Below are positions 45,839 through 54,062 of a stretch of 64,000 nucleotides of DNA, one piece after another. How positions within the stretch are numbered: position 1 is the first letter of the stretch; each line of letters begins with the position of its first letter. The notes beneath the pieces were generated by a model, which worked only from the letters and a program-made list of their open reading frames with translations, was not told where the DNA came from and searched no databases. Where the stretch lies: assembly GCA_900546225.1 (NCBI GenBank), contig URBZ01000003.1:1-64000 (forward strand), given 5' to 3'. A program made the position numbers and the translations under genes. Origin of the DNA: an uncultured Rickettsiales bacterium (lineage in GTDB: Bacteria > Pseudomonadota > Alphaproteobacteria > Rs-D84).

Positions 45839-46111
45839 TTATTTACGCAGACCTAATTTTTTAATCAGTTCTTCGTATTCAGCAGCACTGTTCTTTTTGA
45901 TGTACGCCAACAATTTTTTGCGACGGTTTACCATCAACAACAAACCACGTTTAGAGTGTTCGTCTTTGTGGTTTTCTTTCATGTGCTGGGTCAAATTGCG
46001 AATACGTTCTGTCAAAACAGCAACCTGAGAGGCAGCAGAGCCACCATTGTCTTTTTCAGTTGTTTTGAAAGCGGCGATTAATTCGCTCTTTTTTTCTTTT
46101 GTAACGGACAT
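45839..46111 (-). CDS. rpsO: 30S ribosomal protein S15
   Basis: 90 residues, normal length. Binds 16S rRNA helices 20-22. Conserved GSAASQVAVLTERI, LTQHMKENHKDEHSKRGLL and VNRRKKLLAYIKK are present. It lies 21 bases after truB and before pnp, the usual order. Confidence 0.97.
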   Translation of the reverse strand: MSVTKEKKSELIAAFKTTEKDNGGSAASQVAVLTERIRNLTQHMKENHKDEHSKRGLLLMVNRRKKLLAYIKKNSAAEYEELIKKLGLRK

Positions 46112-46132
46112 TATGTTTTCCTTTGTTTGTCG

Positions 46133-47008
46133 TTAAATTGTTCGTTTTGGGCGCAGCATTCCGGTATCGTCAATTCGCCCTATTCCAATGAACACATCAC
46201 CAGAATAAACGCGACGCAGACCAGACGCACCACCCACCAGAATAAACCCGCCGTTCTGATACAGCGCGGCTGATTTATCGTCCAGACACACAACCGGAAT
46301 GTCCCCCAGTCCATGGTCTGGTGATTTCAAGAATTCCTTGATATCTGTGCCATTATTGACCAGTTTTTCCAGAAAATCAAGTGTCACAGCATTTTTTATA
46401 TCAAAACCGCCTGACTGTACGCGGCGTATCATCGTTGTTGTGGCGACAGCCCCAACCGCCCGCGCAATATCACGCACCAATGCGCGGACATATGTCCCAC
46501 GACTGCACCGCAGGCGAAAATTCCAATCAGATGCGTCGCGCCCCAGAAATTCCAGCGCATAGACATGCACCGTACGCACCGCGGGCGCGGCATCAATGCC
46601 CCCACGCGCCAATTCGTATGCACGCCGACCCGCAATATGCACTGCACTGTATGCCGGCGGAATTTGGGAAATTTCCCCTATGAATTGTGGCAGCACGTCC
46701 AAAACAGCATCAACCGTTGGCGTAAAATCATTACGTGCGGTTTCGCGTCCCGTTATGTCCAGCGTGTCCGTTGCAATGCCAAACCGCATAGAAAACAGGT
46801 ATTCTTTGATATTTTCATGCGCATCTTCGACAAATGGTATCATTTTGGTTGCCGCGCCAACTGCAATCGGCAACACACCCGACGCCATTGGGTCAAGCGT
46901 GCCAATATGCCCCGACGTACGCGCCCCAAACAGGCGCGCGACACGCGTGCTGGCCGTGCGACTGAACAGGCCACTTTCTTTGTCCAAAATAATCCAACCA
47001 CATGCCAT
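46133..47008 (-). CDS. truB: tRNA pseudouridine-55 synthase TruB
   Basis: 291 residues. Makes pseudouridine 55 in the T-loop of tRNAs. GHIGTLDPMASGVLPIAVG contains the catalytic aspartate; QIPPAYSAVHIAGRRAYELAR and RCSRGTYVRALVRDI are family motifs. The start is two bases after the stop of the upstream unknown gene. rbfA is not in the expected place. Confidence 0.95.
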   Translation of the reverse strand: MACGWIILDKESGLFSRTASTRVARLFGARTSGHIGTLDPMASGVLPIAVGAATKMIPFVEDAHENIKEYLFSMRFGIATDTLDITGRETARNDFTPTVDAVLDVLPQFIGEISQIPPAYSAVHIAGRRAYELARGGIDAAPAVRTVHVYALEFLGRDASDWNFRLRCSRGTYVRALVRDIARAVGAVATTTMIRRVQSGGFDIKNAVTLDFLEKLVNNGTDIKEFLKSPDHGLGDIPVVCLDDKSAALYQNGGFILVGGASGLRRVYSGDVFIGIGRIDDTGMLRPKRTI

Positions 47009-47010
47009 TT

Positions 47011-47496
47011 TTAACGATGCTTTGTCTTGCTCTGTGCGCGGGCAAATTCGGTCATAAACCGCGCAAATTCTGTTTTATCTTTGCGACAACGTGGCCACAG
47101 TTGTTTCATTGTCGCATTATCAATAACCGCGCTGTATTTCGCCGTGTCGACCAATATTTCACGCCACTGGCGCGCAACGTCACCGTTGTCTAAACGCAGT
47201 GGCGCGTCCATCGGGACGGTTGCAAACACCCGCGCACCATCAATGCGGACATCGCGCCCAACCAGTACACGCGCAGACCACGCAACCTTTGAAATATATT
47301 CATTGCCACCATCGTGCACAACTGTTCGCAATCCCAACTGTATTTCAGGCATACCAACCGTCAAATGCGTTGCAACATGCGATTTCATAAAATCCAGATG
47401 GCGCAAAAATTCCGTCAGAACCAGTGGATTGTAAAACTCGGCATAATTTGGTTCATAAAACGGTGTTTTGAATGCGATTTTTACTCTGGTCTTCAT
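47011..47496 (-). CDS. Unrecognised protein between mutS and truB
   Basis: 161 residues, no signal peptide or membrane segment. Basic ends (KTRVKIAFK; RAQSKTKHR) and a central segment VRIDGARVFATVPMDAPLRL. I recognise no family; it is not RbfA, which might be expected beside truB. AAAGGA precedes the ATG, the mutS stop is 21 bases away and truB starts two bases later, so it is firmly part of the mutS-truB-rpsO transcript. A role in RNA modification or ribosome maturation is only suggested by its neighbours. Confidence 0.78.
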   Translation of the reverse strand: MKTRVKIAFKTPFYEPNYAEFYNPLVLTEFLRHLDFMKSHVATHLTVGMPEIQLGLRTVVHDGGNEYISKVAWSARVLVGRDVRIDGARVFATVPMDAPLRLDNGDVARQWREILVDTAKYSAVIDNATMKQLWPRCRKDKTEFARFMTEFARAQSKTKHR

Positions 47497-47517
47497 GTGG
47501 GGGTGTCCTTTGGTTCT

Positions 47518-50049
47518 TTACCCGAACAGCGTCAGTTGCGTTGTATCATTCGGCTGCATCACACGCGACGGCTTTTTCGGCGCAGGCGTTGTGGCAGCAG
47601 CGGGTACAGGTGTGATATTTTCTGTTGTGGCACGCGCCCCCTCCAATCCGGCCAAAACAGATTCTGCACGTGCAACAACCGATGCCGGCATACCCGCCAT
47701 TTTAGCGACGTGTATACCATATGAACGATTGGCAACACCCGCCACAATTTTATGCATAAAGACAATATCGTTATTATGTTCGCGCACATCAATGGTCAGA
47801 CACGATACATTACGCAACCGCCCCGCATTGTCACCCACCAATGTCGTCAGTTCATGATAGTGCGTGGCAAACAATGTGCGTGGCGACAATTCGTCCAGAT
47901 ATTCCAGCACCGCCTGTGCAATCGCCATACCATCATATGTTGCCGTACCGCGACCAATTTCATCAAATATGATAAATGATTTTTTTGTGCACCGACGCAA
48001 GATGTTGGCGGTCTCGCTCATTTCTACCATGAATGTTGATTGTCCCGCGGCCAGATTGTCTGATGCGCCAACGCGGCTGAATAACTGGTCACAAATACCA
48101 ATCGTCGCGCGCGATGCCGGCACAAACGAACCCAAATGCGCCAACACCACAATCAATGCATTCTGGCGCAGATATGTTGATTTACCAGCCATATTTGGGC
48201 CGGTCAGCAATGCAATCGGGCGCACGTTCAAATTACAATCGTTTTTAACAAAATTATCGCCACGTGTGCGCAATACTGATTCAATTACGGGGTGACGACC
48301 ACCCACGATGTCAAACGCGCCATCGTCGGTAATTGTTGGCCGCACCCAGCCATAGTCACGCGCCACCGTGGCCAACGCATACCACACGTCCAAATCCGCC
48401 AGCAAGTCCGCCACAGACAGCAAATCATCAGATATCGCGCGAATGTCCGCAATCAGATTTGCAATAATATCATTTTCGATACCTGTTGCGCGTTCGGCCG
48501 CACTGCGCACATTATTGTCTAAATCAATCAGTTGTGCGGTGGTGAAACGCATATTGCCCGCCAATGTCTGGCGATGTATAAATCCTGATTCTGGCATCAT
48601 CAGTGCGTCGGCACGTGCCGATGGCACTTCAATAAAATACCCCAAGACATTATTGTATTTGATTTTCAGTGTGTGCACACCGGTCTGGGTTGCATACTGT
48701 GATTGCAGGCCCGCGATTGTTTCTTTGGCCCCGTGTGCCAATGCGCGCATATTGTCCAGTGCAACATCAAACCCGTCACGTATAACCCCGCCATCACGGA
48801 AAAATGTCGGCAATTCATCGGCCAACGCATGTGACAGTTTTATTGCCAAATCACTGTGCGTGTTTATATTTGCAAATTGCGCCGCCAACCCCGCGTCCAG
48901 ACGTGGCCCCATCATTTTGAAATTCGGCAATTCAATCAAGAAATCCGCAACATGACGCATATCGCGCGGCGTTCCGCGCCCCGACAACAGGCGCGTCAAA
49001 CTGCGCCCGACGTCCGGCACAGATGACAGTGATGCCGCAACGGTCGCCATAACATCACTGTTCAAAATCATATGACCAATGTGTTCCTGACGATTGCGAA
49101 TTTCCGTCGCATCGCCCGACAATGTACGCAAATAGCCGCGCAATTTACGCGCGCCCGCCGCGGTTTTTGTCGTGTCCAAAACATCAATCAAACACGCGCC
49201 ACCATCTGATATTGGGGCATCTATTTCCAAACTGCGCCATGTGGCAGAATCGACCAATAATTGTGCACCCGACTTGAATACATACGGTGCACGAAATGTT
49301 GTTGTGGCGTCCCGCTGGGTATTAAACAAATATCCCGCCAGAATTTGAATTGCAGACATTGCCGGCACATCTGTTGCGCCATCAATCGCGCCCGAAAATA
49401 TACGTGATACAATCTGGTCAATGTCTGCACGGTGATACAGTTTTTCATACACTGGCGTTGTCTTGAACACATCGCGCAGGTGTTGAATGGTTTCTGTTTC
49501 TGCGTCGCGTTCAGGATAAATAACCTCTGCTGGATTTATGCGAACCAAATCATCCAATACGTCAGCGGTGCGACCAACAAAAAATTCACCCGTTGAAATA
49601 TCACACCCTGCGATATCAAACGCATCGGCATTTGGTACAACCGCAACCAAGAAATTAGAATTTTTTGGTGTCAGTAAATTTTCATCGGTCAATGTTCCCG
49701 ATGTCAAAACACGAATGATTTTGCGTTCTATGTATTTATGACCACGCGCCTTGGCCTGTGCGGGGGTTTCCATTTGTTCAACCAGCGCAACCTTGAACCC
49801 TGCGCGAACCAAGCGGCCAAAATAATTGTCCGCCGCATGCCATGGAATCCCACACATCGGAATGTCCGCGCCGTCGCCGTCCGTGCCACGCGCCGTCAAA
49901 ACCAGCCCCAAATTTTGGCTGATTATTTTTGCATCTTCGAAAAAAGATTCGTAAAAATCCCCCAAACGAAACATCAACAGTGCATCTGGATTTTCGGATT
50001 TCATATCCATGTACTGTTGCATAACTGGGGTCAGTTTTGGTTTTTCCAT
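47518..50049 (-). CDS. mutS: DNA mismatch repair protein MutS
   Basis: 843 residues, normal for MutS1. Recognises mismatches and recruits MutL. The mismatch-binding F-x-E motif is in FRLGDFYESFF near residue 30. The ATPase has Walker A TGPNMAGKSTYLRQ, the Q-loop/ABC signature region SDNLAAGQSTFMVEM, Walker B FIIFDEIGRGTA and FATHYHEL. It starts 12 bases after the xseB stop. No mutL is seen in the window. Confidence 0.97.
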   Translation of the reverse strand: MEKPKLTPVMQQYMDMKSENPDALLMFRLGDFYESFFEDAKIISQNLGLVLTARGTDGDGADIPMCGIPWHAADNYFGRLVRAGFKVALVEQMETPAQAKARGHKYIERKIIRVLTSGTLTDENLLTPKNSNFLVAVVPNADAFDIAGCDISTGEFFVGRTADVLDDLVRINPAEVIYPERDAETETIQHLRDVFKTTPVYEKLYHRADIDQIVSRIFSGAIDGATDVPAMSAIQILAGYLFNTQRDATTTFRAPYVFKSGAQLLVDSATWRSLEIDAPISDGGACLIDVLDTTKTAAGARKLRGYLRTLSGDATEIRNRQEHIGHMILNSDVMATVAASLSSVPDVGRSLTRLLSGRGTPRDMRHVADFLIELPNFKMMGPRLDAGLAAQFANINTHSDLAIKLSHALADELPTFFRDGGVIRDGFDVALDNMRALAHGAKETIAGLQSQYATQTGVHTLKIKYNNVLGYFIEVPSARADALMMPESGFIHRQTLAGNMRFTTAQLIDLDNNVRSAAERATGIENDIIANLIADIRAISDDLLSVADLLADLDVWYALATVARDYGWVRPTITDDGAFDIVGGRHPVIESVLRTRGDNFVKNDCNLNVRPIALLTGPNMAGKSTYLRQNALIVVLAHLGSFVPASRATIGICDQLFSRVGASDNLAAGQSTFMVEMSETANILRRCTKKSFIIFDEIGRGTATYDGMAIAQAVLEYLDELSPRTLFATHYHELTTLVGDNAGRLRNVSCLTIDVREHNNDIVFMHKIVAGVANRSYGIHVAKMAGMPASVVARAESVLAGLEGARATTENITPVPAAATTPAPKKPSRVMQPNDTTQLTLFG

Positions 50050-50061
50050 TTTGCGACGCGC

Positions 50062-50262
50062 CTATGCTTGCGTTTCAACCTTTAACGTTTCGATTTTCAG
50101 TTCTGCTTCTTTCAGCAACTGTTCGCAATATGCCTTTAACTTGATACCCTGTTCGTACGCCGCCACAGAATCCGCCAACGGCAATTCACCAGATTCCATT
50201 TTCTTGACCAATTCGGTCAGTTGCTTGTACGCATCTTCAAATGATAATTTTTTGTCGTCCAT
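50062..50262 (-). CDS. xseB: Exodeoxyribonuclease VII small subunit
   Basis: 66 residues from ATG 50262, behind AAAGG. Shows LSFEDAYKQLTELVKKMESG and LADSVAAYEQGIKL, the coiled-coil core of XseB, which with XseA degrades single-stranded DNA. Slightly shorter than the usual 75-85 residues. xseA is not adjacent. Confidence 0.9.
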   Translation of the reverse strand: MDDKKLSFEDAYKQLTELVKKMESGELPLADSVAAYEQGIKLKAYCEQLLKEAELKIETLKVETQA

Positions 50263-50353
50263 TTCTGTGCCTTTGTTTTGTTGGTCTAAATGTACAAGAT
50301 AAAATGCCGATTGTAAAGGGTCAGTTTTTATAATTCGCCCTGCTCTTAAACAG

Positions 50354-50382
50354 TTGCAAAGCAGAAAAGATTCTTTTATAGT
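50354..50382 (+). promoter_or_regulatory. Promoter of the structured leader before 50622
   Basis: TTGCAA at 50354-50359, 17-base spacer, TATAGT at 50377-50382. The predicted start is near 50389, about 230 bases before the next coding region. Confidence 0.6.
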
Positions 50383-50388
50383 AGTAGT

Positions 50389-50471
50389 GTCATGGTGTGT
50401 TGCCATGATGGGGTCTGATAGCCCGTTTCGTGCGTCGGAATAAGTTCCGAATGCGCACACGCGCATTTTTT
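50389..50471 (+). ncRNA. Candidate small structured RNA or riboswitch-like leader
   Basis: Hairpin TCATGG/CCATGA (50390-50408), a GGG/CCC pairing (50411-50424), then a two-part stem GTGCG/CGCAC (50430-50434 with 50454-50458) enclosing CGGAA/TTCCG. A terminator ATGCGC/GCGCAT (50451-50466) with T6 follows. The outer GTGCG/CGCAC stem and the terminator share bases 50454-50456, so only one can form. That is terminator/antiterminator logic. No known riboswitch class is recognised. It could also be a free 80-nt RNA. Confidence 0.45.
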
Positions 50472-50489
50472 ATTACGACGAAAAATATA

Positions 50490-50614
50490 CTCCTGAACCA
50501 ACCGGTCAGGAGGGTTGCGAATATATTGAATAAGCACACAATTCACGAAATTGTTATCAGCCTCCTGACCACCAAATAACTTGGTGGTTTTTTCGTACGA
50601 AAAACAACAGGAGG
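50490..50614 (+). promoter_or_regulatory. Attenuator with competing anti-SD pairings
   Basis: Four segments: CTCCTGA (50490-50496), TCAGGAGG (50506-50513), CCTCCTGA (50561-50568) and CAGGAGG (50608-50614), the last being the ribosome site of the gene at 50622. Segments 1-2, 2-3 and 3-4 can pair, each over 7-8 bases. Between 3 and 4 lies an intrinsic terminator, ACCACCAA/TTGGTGGT (50568-50588) with T6. Pairing 3-4 would hide the ribosome site and 2-3 would free it. Function is inferred from complementarity alone. Confidence 0.5.
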
Positions 50615-50621
50615 TAAAACA

Positions 50622-50960
50622 ATGAAAGCAAAAATAATCACAAGTATCGCACTGGCAATTATTGTCATGCCAAATCTGGCGCGCGCCACGTGCATGGACG
50701 TTGTAGAATGTCTGGAAAACGCGGCCAGCGGATATTGTTGTTGTGCAAATGGACAAACAAAAACTGTGGTGGGGTGTCCATCTGGCTATACTGCGGTTGG
50801 GACAACATGCACCCGCGAAGATACCACTGGCAGCGACGAAACCGGAACATATGTAATATCATACGGAACATGCGACGCAACGGTATCAACCATAGATTGT
50901 TTCAGCACGCGACTGCAATCATCAATAGGCCGCGATGAAAACTGTATGTGCAATATGTAA
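50622..50960 (+). CDS. Small secreted cysteine-rich protein
   Basis: 112 residues. The signal peptide ends in NLARA, and the mature part has a dense cysteine pattern (TCMDVVECL, GYCCCANGQT, VGCPSG, TTCTRE, GTCDAT, DCFSTR, NCMCNM). CAGGAGG lies eight bases before the ATG. The cysteines suggest a disulfide-locked extracytoplasmic fold, similar in style to cysteine-rich surface modules of related uncultured bacteria. It has its own regulated leader and is followed 13 bases later by a second, similar gene. Function unknown. Confidence 0.72.
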   Translation: MKAKIITSIALAIIVMPNLARATCMDVVECLENAASGYCCCANGQTKTVVGCPSGYTAVGTTCTREDTTGSDETGTYVISYGTCDATVSTIDCFSTRLQSSIGRDENCMCNM

Positions 50961-50973
50961 AAAGGTGAAATAA

Positions 50974-51255
50974 ATGAAACGCATATTTATTTTCGCCATT
51001 TGTATGGCAACAATGGTGCACGCCGCCATTGCCGCATGCGTGCAATCCGGCAAGAAATATACATCGTGCGCGGCGGGATATTACCTGTCGGGTGGGGTAT
51101 GTACACGTTGCCCCGCCATTGGCAATACATATGGTACAACATCGGCAAATAACACAGGTGACATAACGTCGTGCAGCATTGCCGGCAATACCCAATGGGG
51201 CGAAGACAGTCGTGGCTTTTATACCTATGAAGGTGACTGCCACTATTCTAACTAA
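50974..51255 (+). CDS. Second small secreted cysteine-rich protein
   Basis: 93 residues with a signal peptide ending in AAIA. The mature protein carries SCAAGYYLSGGVCTRCPAIG, an EGF/growth-factor-receptor-like cysteine spacing, and four further cysteines at its ends. AAAGGTGAAA precedes the start. Same transcript as the gene at 50622, ending at a shared terminator. The two may be partners or paralogues diverged beyond easy alignment. Confidence 0.7.
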   Translation: MKRIFIFAICMATMVHAAIAACVQSGKKYTSCAAGYYLSGGVCTRCPAIGNTYGTTSANNTGDITSCSIAGNTQWGEDSRGFYTYEGDCHYSN

Positions 51256-51283
51256 AAAACACCGGCAAATGCCGGTGTTTTTA
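51254..51283. terminator. Bidirectional terminator before parB
   Basis: Stem ACACCGGC/GCCGGTGT with an AAAT loop and A6/T5 flanks, between convergent genes. Confidence 0.85.
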
Positions 51284-52162
51284 TTTAGTCAGTTTTTCAA
51301 CCAGTTCGTTCAGTTGCACGCGGGTGGCAAATGATATAACAATCTGGCCCGCACCACCACGACGTTCTGATATCTTGGCCTTTGCACCAACGGCATCGGA
51401 AATGCGGCGTTCCATATCACGACGGACGTTGTCATCAATCGTTTTATTTGTGTATGCACGACTGGTGCTGCGACGTGCGCCCTGCTTTACACGTGTGGCC
51501 GCGTCCGCCACCGACAGGCCGTTTTGAACAATTTCACGTGCCAATTCAGCTGGATTTTCCGCAACCGCGATTGTACGTGCATGCGATGCCGACAATTCGC
51601 CCGATTTTACCATTTCTTTGACACTGTCTGGCAATGTGCAAATACGCAACATGTTGCGAATATGACTCTCTGATTTGCCAATCAGGCGCGATACGTCGTC
51701 CATGGAATAGCCACACTTTTCCATTATGTTTTTGTATGCGGCGGCCTCTTCTATTGGGTTCAGGTTTTCACGCTGGACATTTTCAATCAGCGCGATTTCC
51801 ATTGCATTGCCATCGTCCAATGATTTAACCAATGCGGGAATTTCCGCCAGACCCGCCATCTTGCTGGCGCGATAACGACGTTCGCCCGCCACAATTTCAT
51901 ACATATACGGGCGATTTGTGACCGCACGCAACAAGATTGGTTGTAATACGCCCTTCTCCTTTATAGACGCCGCCAAATCCGCCAATTCGGCATCTGTAAA
52001 CGTCTTGCGCGGCTGGTCAGGGTTTGCGCCAATTTGCGCCAACGGTATTTGTTTGACCACCACGCGATCACCACCGGTCAATGCGGTGATATCTGGCACA
52101 GATATGCCGATTTCATTTTGCAAATCGGCCAAGCCACGCCCCAATCCAAACTTAGTTGCCAT
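51281..52162 (-). CDS. parB: Chromosome partitioning protein ParB
   Basis: 293 residues. CTP-dependent clamp that loads at parS and guides origin segregation. NPDQPRKTF and AGERRYRASKMAGL are the N-terminal CTP-binding motifs, IENVQRENLNPIEEA follows, and the helix-turn-helix is near MDDVSRLIGKSESHIRNML. A C-terminal dimerisation segment ends the protein. The start overlaps the end of parA by 11 bases. Two parS-like palindromes lie 0.9 and 1.9 kb away. Confidence 0.94.
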   Translation of the reverse strand: MATKFGLGRGLADLQNEIGISVPDITALTGGDRVVVKQIPLAQIGANPDQPRKTFTDAELADLAASIKEKGVLQPILLRAVTNRPYMYEIVAGERRYRASKMAGLAEIPALVKSLDDGNAMEIALIENVQRENLNPIEEAAAYKNIMEKCGYSMDDVSRLIGKSESHIRNMLRICTLPDSVKEMVKSGELSASHARTIAVAENPAELAREIVQNGLSVADAATRVKQGARRSTSRAYTNKTIDDNVRRDMERRISDAVGAKAKISERRGGAGQIVISFATRVQLNELVEKLTK

Positions 52163-52934
52163 TTTCGCCCCCTTCCAGTTTTTGAATTATTTCGGTTGCA
52201 ACGCGCAGATACGCCTGTGCGCCACTTGAATTAAAATCATAGAATAACGCCGGTTTACCGAAACTGGGTGCTTCGGATACACGGACATTGCGCGGAACAA
52301 CGGTCTTGAACACTTGGTCGCCAAATGTTTTGCGCACATCATCGTCAACCGCACGTGTCACGCCATAGCGACGATCATACATGGTCAGCAAGAACCCCAG
52401 CACCGCCAATTTTGGATTTATCTTGTCATGCACGGCACGAATTGTCATCAGTAATTGCTGTACACCCTCTAACGAATAAAATTCACACTGCATCGGGACA
52501 ACAACCCAATCAGACGCAACCAATGCATTTATAGTCAGATACCCCAATGTTGGTGGACAATCCAATAATATATAATCATAGTGTGACGCAACCGTTGCCA
52601 ACGCATCGCGCAGGCGAAATTCGCGGTTATCAGCGTCCAGCAAATCAATTTCTGCACCCGCCAACGCCATACTGGACGGCATAATGTGCATATTTGGTAC
52701 GGCGGTTGTCAAAATATTGTCGGCAGCCGCGGCCGTGCCCATAATAACACCATAAACGCTTTGGCGATGCGCGCTGCGCACAAAACCCAAACCCGTGCCA
52801 GCATTACCCTGTGGATCAAGATCAACCAACAAGACACGCTTTTTAATTGCCGCCAATGATGCGCCAATATTGATTGCGGTTGTTGTTTTTCCGACACCAC
52901 CCTTTTGATTTGCAAATGCGATTACTGTTGCCAT
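52152..52934 (-). CDS. parA: Chromosome partitioning ATPase ParA
   Basis: 260 residues from ATG 52934 (MATVIAFANQKGGVGKTTT). Deviant Walker A KGGVGKTTT, Walker A' DLDPQGNAG and Walker B LLDCPPTLG are seen. It drives movement of ParB-bound origins. Normally preceded by rsmG; here an unrelated plus-strand gene separates the two. No good ribosome site is directly next to the ATG, though AAAGGA lies about 17 bases upstream. Confidence 0.94.
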   Translation of the reverse strand: MATVIAFANQKGGVGKTTTAINIGASLAAIKKRVLLVDLDPQGNAGTGLGFVRSAHRQSVYGVIMGTAAAADNILTTAVPNMHIMPSSMALAGAEIDLLDADNREFRLRDALATVASHYDYILLDCPPTLGYLTINALVASDWVVVPMQCEFYSLEGVQQLLMTIRAVHDKINPKLAVLGFLLTMYDRRYGVTRAVDDDVRKTFGDQVFKTVVPRNVRVSEAPSFGKPALFYDFNSSGAQAYLRVATEIIQKLEGGENGN

Positions 52935-52966
52935 TAGTTTTTCACCATTCCTTTCTGATGCTGCAA

Positions 52967-52994
52967 GTATTATAAAAAGGTCTAAATCGGTCAA
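52967..52994 (-). promoter_or_regulatory. parA promoter
   Basis: On the minus strand TTGACC (52994-52989) with a TATAAT (52974-52969, 14-base spacer) or TAATAC (52972-52967, 16-base spacer) -10 box. Confidence 0.5.
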
Positions 52995-53044
52995 GGCAAT
53001 TATATTTTACAAACAAAAAACATAGTAATTACAGTTTAATAAAA

Positions 53045-53064
53045 TTTATTTCATGTGAAATAAA
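53045..53064. promoter_or_regulatory. parS-like palindrome, left
   Basis: Perfect 9-base arms TTTATTTCA and TGAAATAAA around TG. The core TTTCATGTGAAA differs by one base from the parS core TTTCACGTGAAA. It lies 110 bases upstream of parA and just before the promoter of the gene at 53106. It could be a ParB site or an operator. Confidence 0.45.
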
Positions 53065-53070
53065 CCACAT

Positions 53071-53098
53071 TTGACATGTGCATATTTTGTTATACAAT
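53071..53098 (+). promoter_or_regulatory. Promoter of the 53106 gene, leaderless geometry
   Basis: TTGACA at 53071-53076, 16-base spacer, TACAAT at 53093-53098, then seven bases to ATG 53106. The same geometry occurs at 2539-2574. Confidence 0.7.
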
Positions 53099-53105
53099 TT
53101 ATAAT

Positions 53106-54029
53106 ATGCGGTTCAAGACACTGTTTACTTTATCAACATCTGTTGTCGCCAGCGCAATGTTGTGCTGGGGCGGGGTGAAAAAACATCAAAAAACACCGGT
53201 AAATGCCGGTAAATTTTCAACCGTCCAGACGCTTGAAATTACCAGTGATACGATCCGCGTAACCGATTCGAATTTTAATCATGTTTCTAAAACTGCGGCG
53301 GCTGGATTATTTTTCCCGTACGAGAACAAGGTTGTTGTATATCATTTCAAACCAATGGACACCACTGCGCGTGTTGTGCATTTCTGTGATATGAACAACC
53401 AAATGAAACCACTGGTTCAGCGGCACGAGGTTGAACATGCACGCAAGGCGATATTTACCCACCAAGACGAATTGCATTCGCCATATGTGCGCGGGCAAAT
53501 TGCCGCAATGAATGAAATTATCGCACCAGCGGCCGAAATTATAGAGGCACTGGATTGGCGCGCAAAGCATGGCAGCCGTTTCCCAACACTATCAAATTGT
53601 CTGGCACGTGCCGACCGCGATATAACACGCATGGCAGACACATTAAAAATGACATGGCCGTTGGATTTTAACAGACCAGAAATTGCAACACTGGTCATGA
53701 AATATGCGTTGCAAAAATTCCAAATTGAATTTAATCGCGGCGTTTATCGTACAACAATACGTCGGGCAACCGAATCGGTATCAGATAAAAAATACACGCC
53801 AAACGACCAATGCGGTTTTCCATATCAAGACATGTTATTCTGTCCCGAATCAGATATGTGGGCACCAATGTGGTCATTTAATTCACTGCGTGGGCGTGTA
53901 AACCCGTGGATGTTTGCTGATATTGATATGCGCAAAAAATTACTGAGCAATGTGGAAAAATGCGTTGAAACAGCCAGCAATGTTACCGGTCAAAAACCAC
54001 CTTTTTTAATAAATGCAAAAATGCGCTGA
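53106..54029 (+). CDS. Exported HExxH-motif protein, putative metallopeptidase
   Basis: 307 residues. A hydrophobic N-terminus (FKTLFTLSTSVVASAMLCWGG) suggests export. HEVEH at residues 107-111 fits the zinc-binding HExxH motif of metallopeptidases, within QRHEVEHARKAIFTHQDE; a third zinc ligand cannot be assigned by eye. Cysteines at CDMNN, SNCLAR, QCGF, LFCPE and EKCVET may form disulfides. It sits on the plus strand between rsmG and parA, breaking the usual rsmG-parA-parB order, and is flanked by two parS-like palindromes. The motif may be fortuitous, so peptidase function is tentative. Confidence 0.6.
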   Translation: MRFKTLFTLSTSVVASAMLCWGGVKKHQKTPVNAGKFSTVQTLEITSDTIRVTDSNFNHVSKTAAAGLFFPYENKVVVYHFKPMDTTARVVHFCDMNNQMKPLVQRHEVEHARKAIFTHQDELHSPYVRGQIAAMNEIIAPAAEIIEALDWRAKHGSRFPTLSNCLARADRDITRMADTLKMTWPLDFNRPEIATLVMKYALQKFQIEFNRGVYRTTIRRATESVSDKKYTPNDQCGFPYQDMLFCPESDMWAPMWSFNSLRGRVNPWMFADIDMRKKLLSNVEKCVETASNVTGQKPPFLINAKMR

Positions 54030-54048
54030 TTTCAATAAATTATTGTTT

Positions 54049-54062
54049 ATTTCATATGAAAT
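54049..54062. promoter_or_regulatory. parS-like palindrome, right
   Basis: ATTTCA-TA-TGAAAT, with a TTT extension on the left making the same TTTATTTCA arm as the site at 53045. It touches the rsmG stop codon. Core TTTCATATGAAA differs by two bases from the parS core. Confidence 0.4.

Noticed and set aside
50390..50471. Resemblance of GATGGGG...CTGATAGCCC to the fluoride riboswitch
   Set aside because: The conserved opening GG-GATG-CC arrangement and the closing CUAC-type strand are missing, so I describe it only as an unclassified structured leader.
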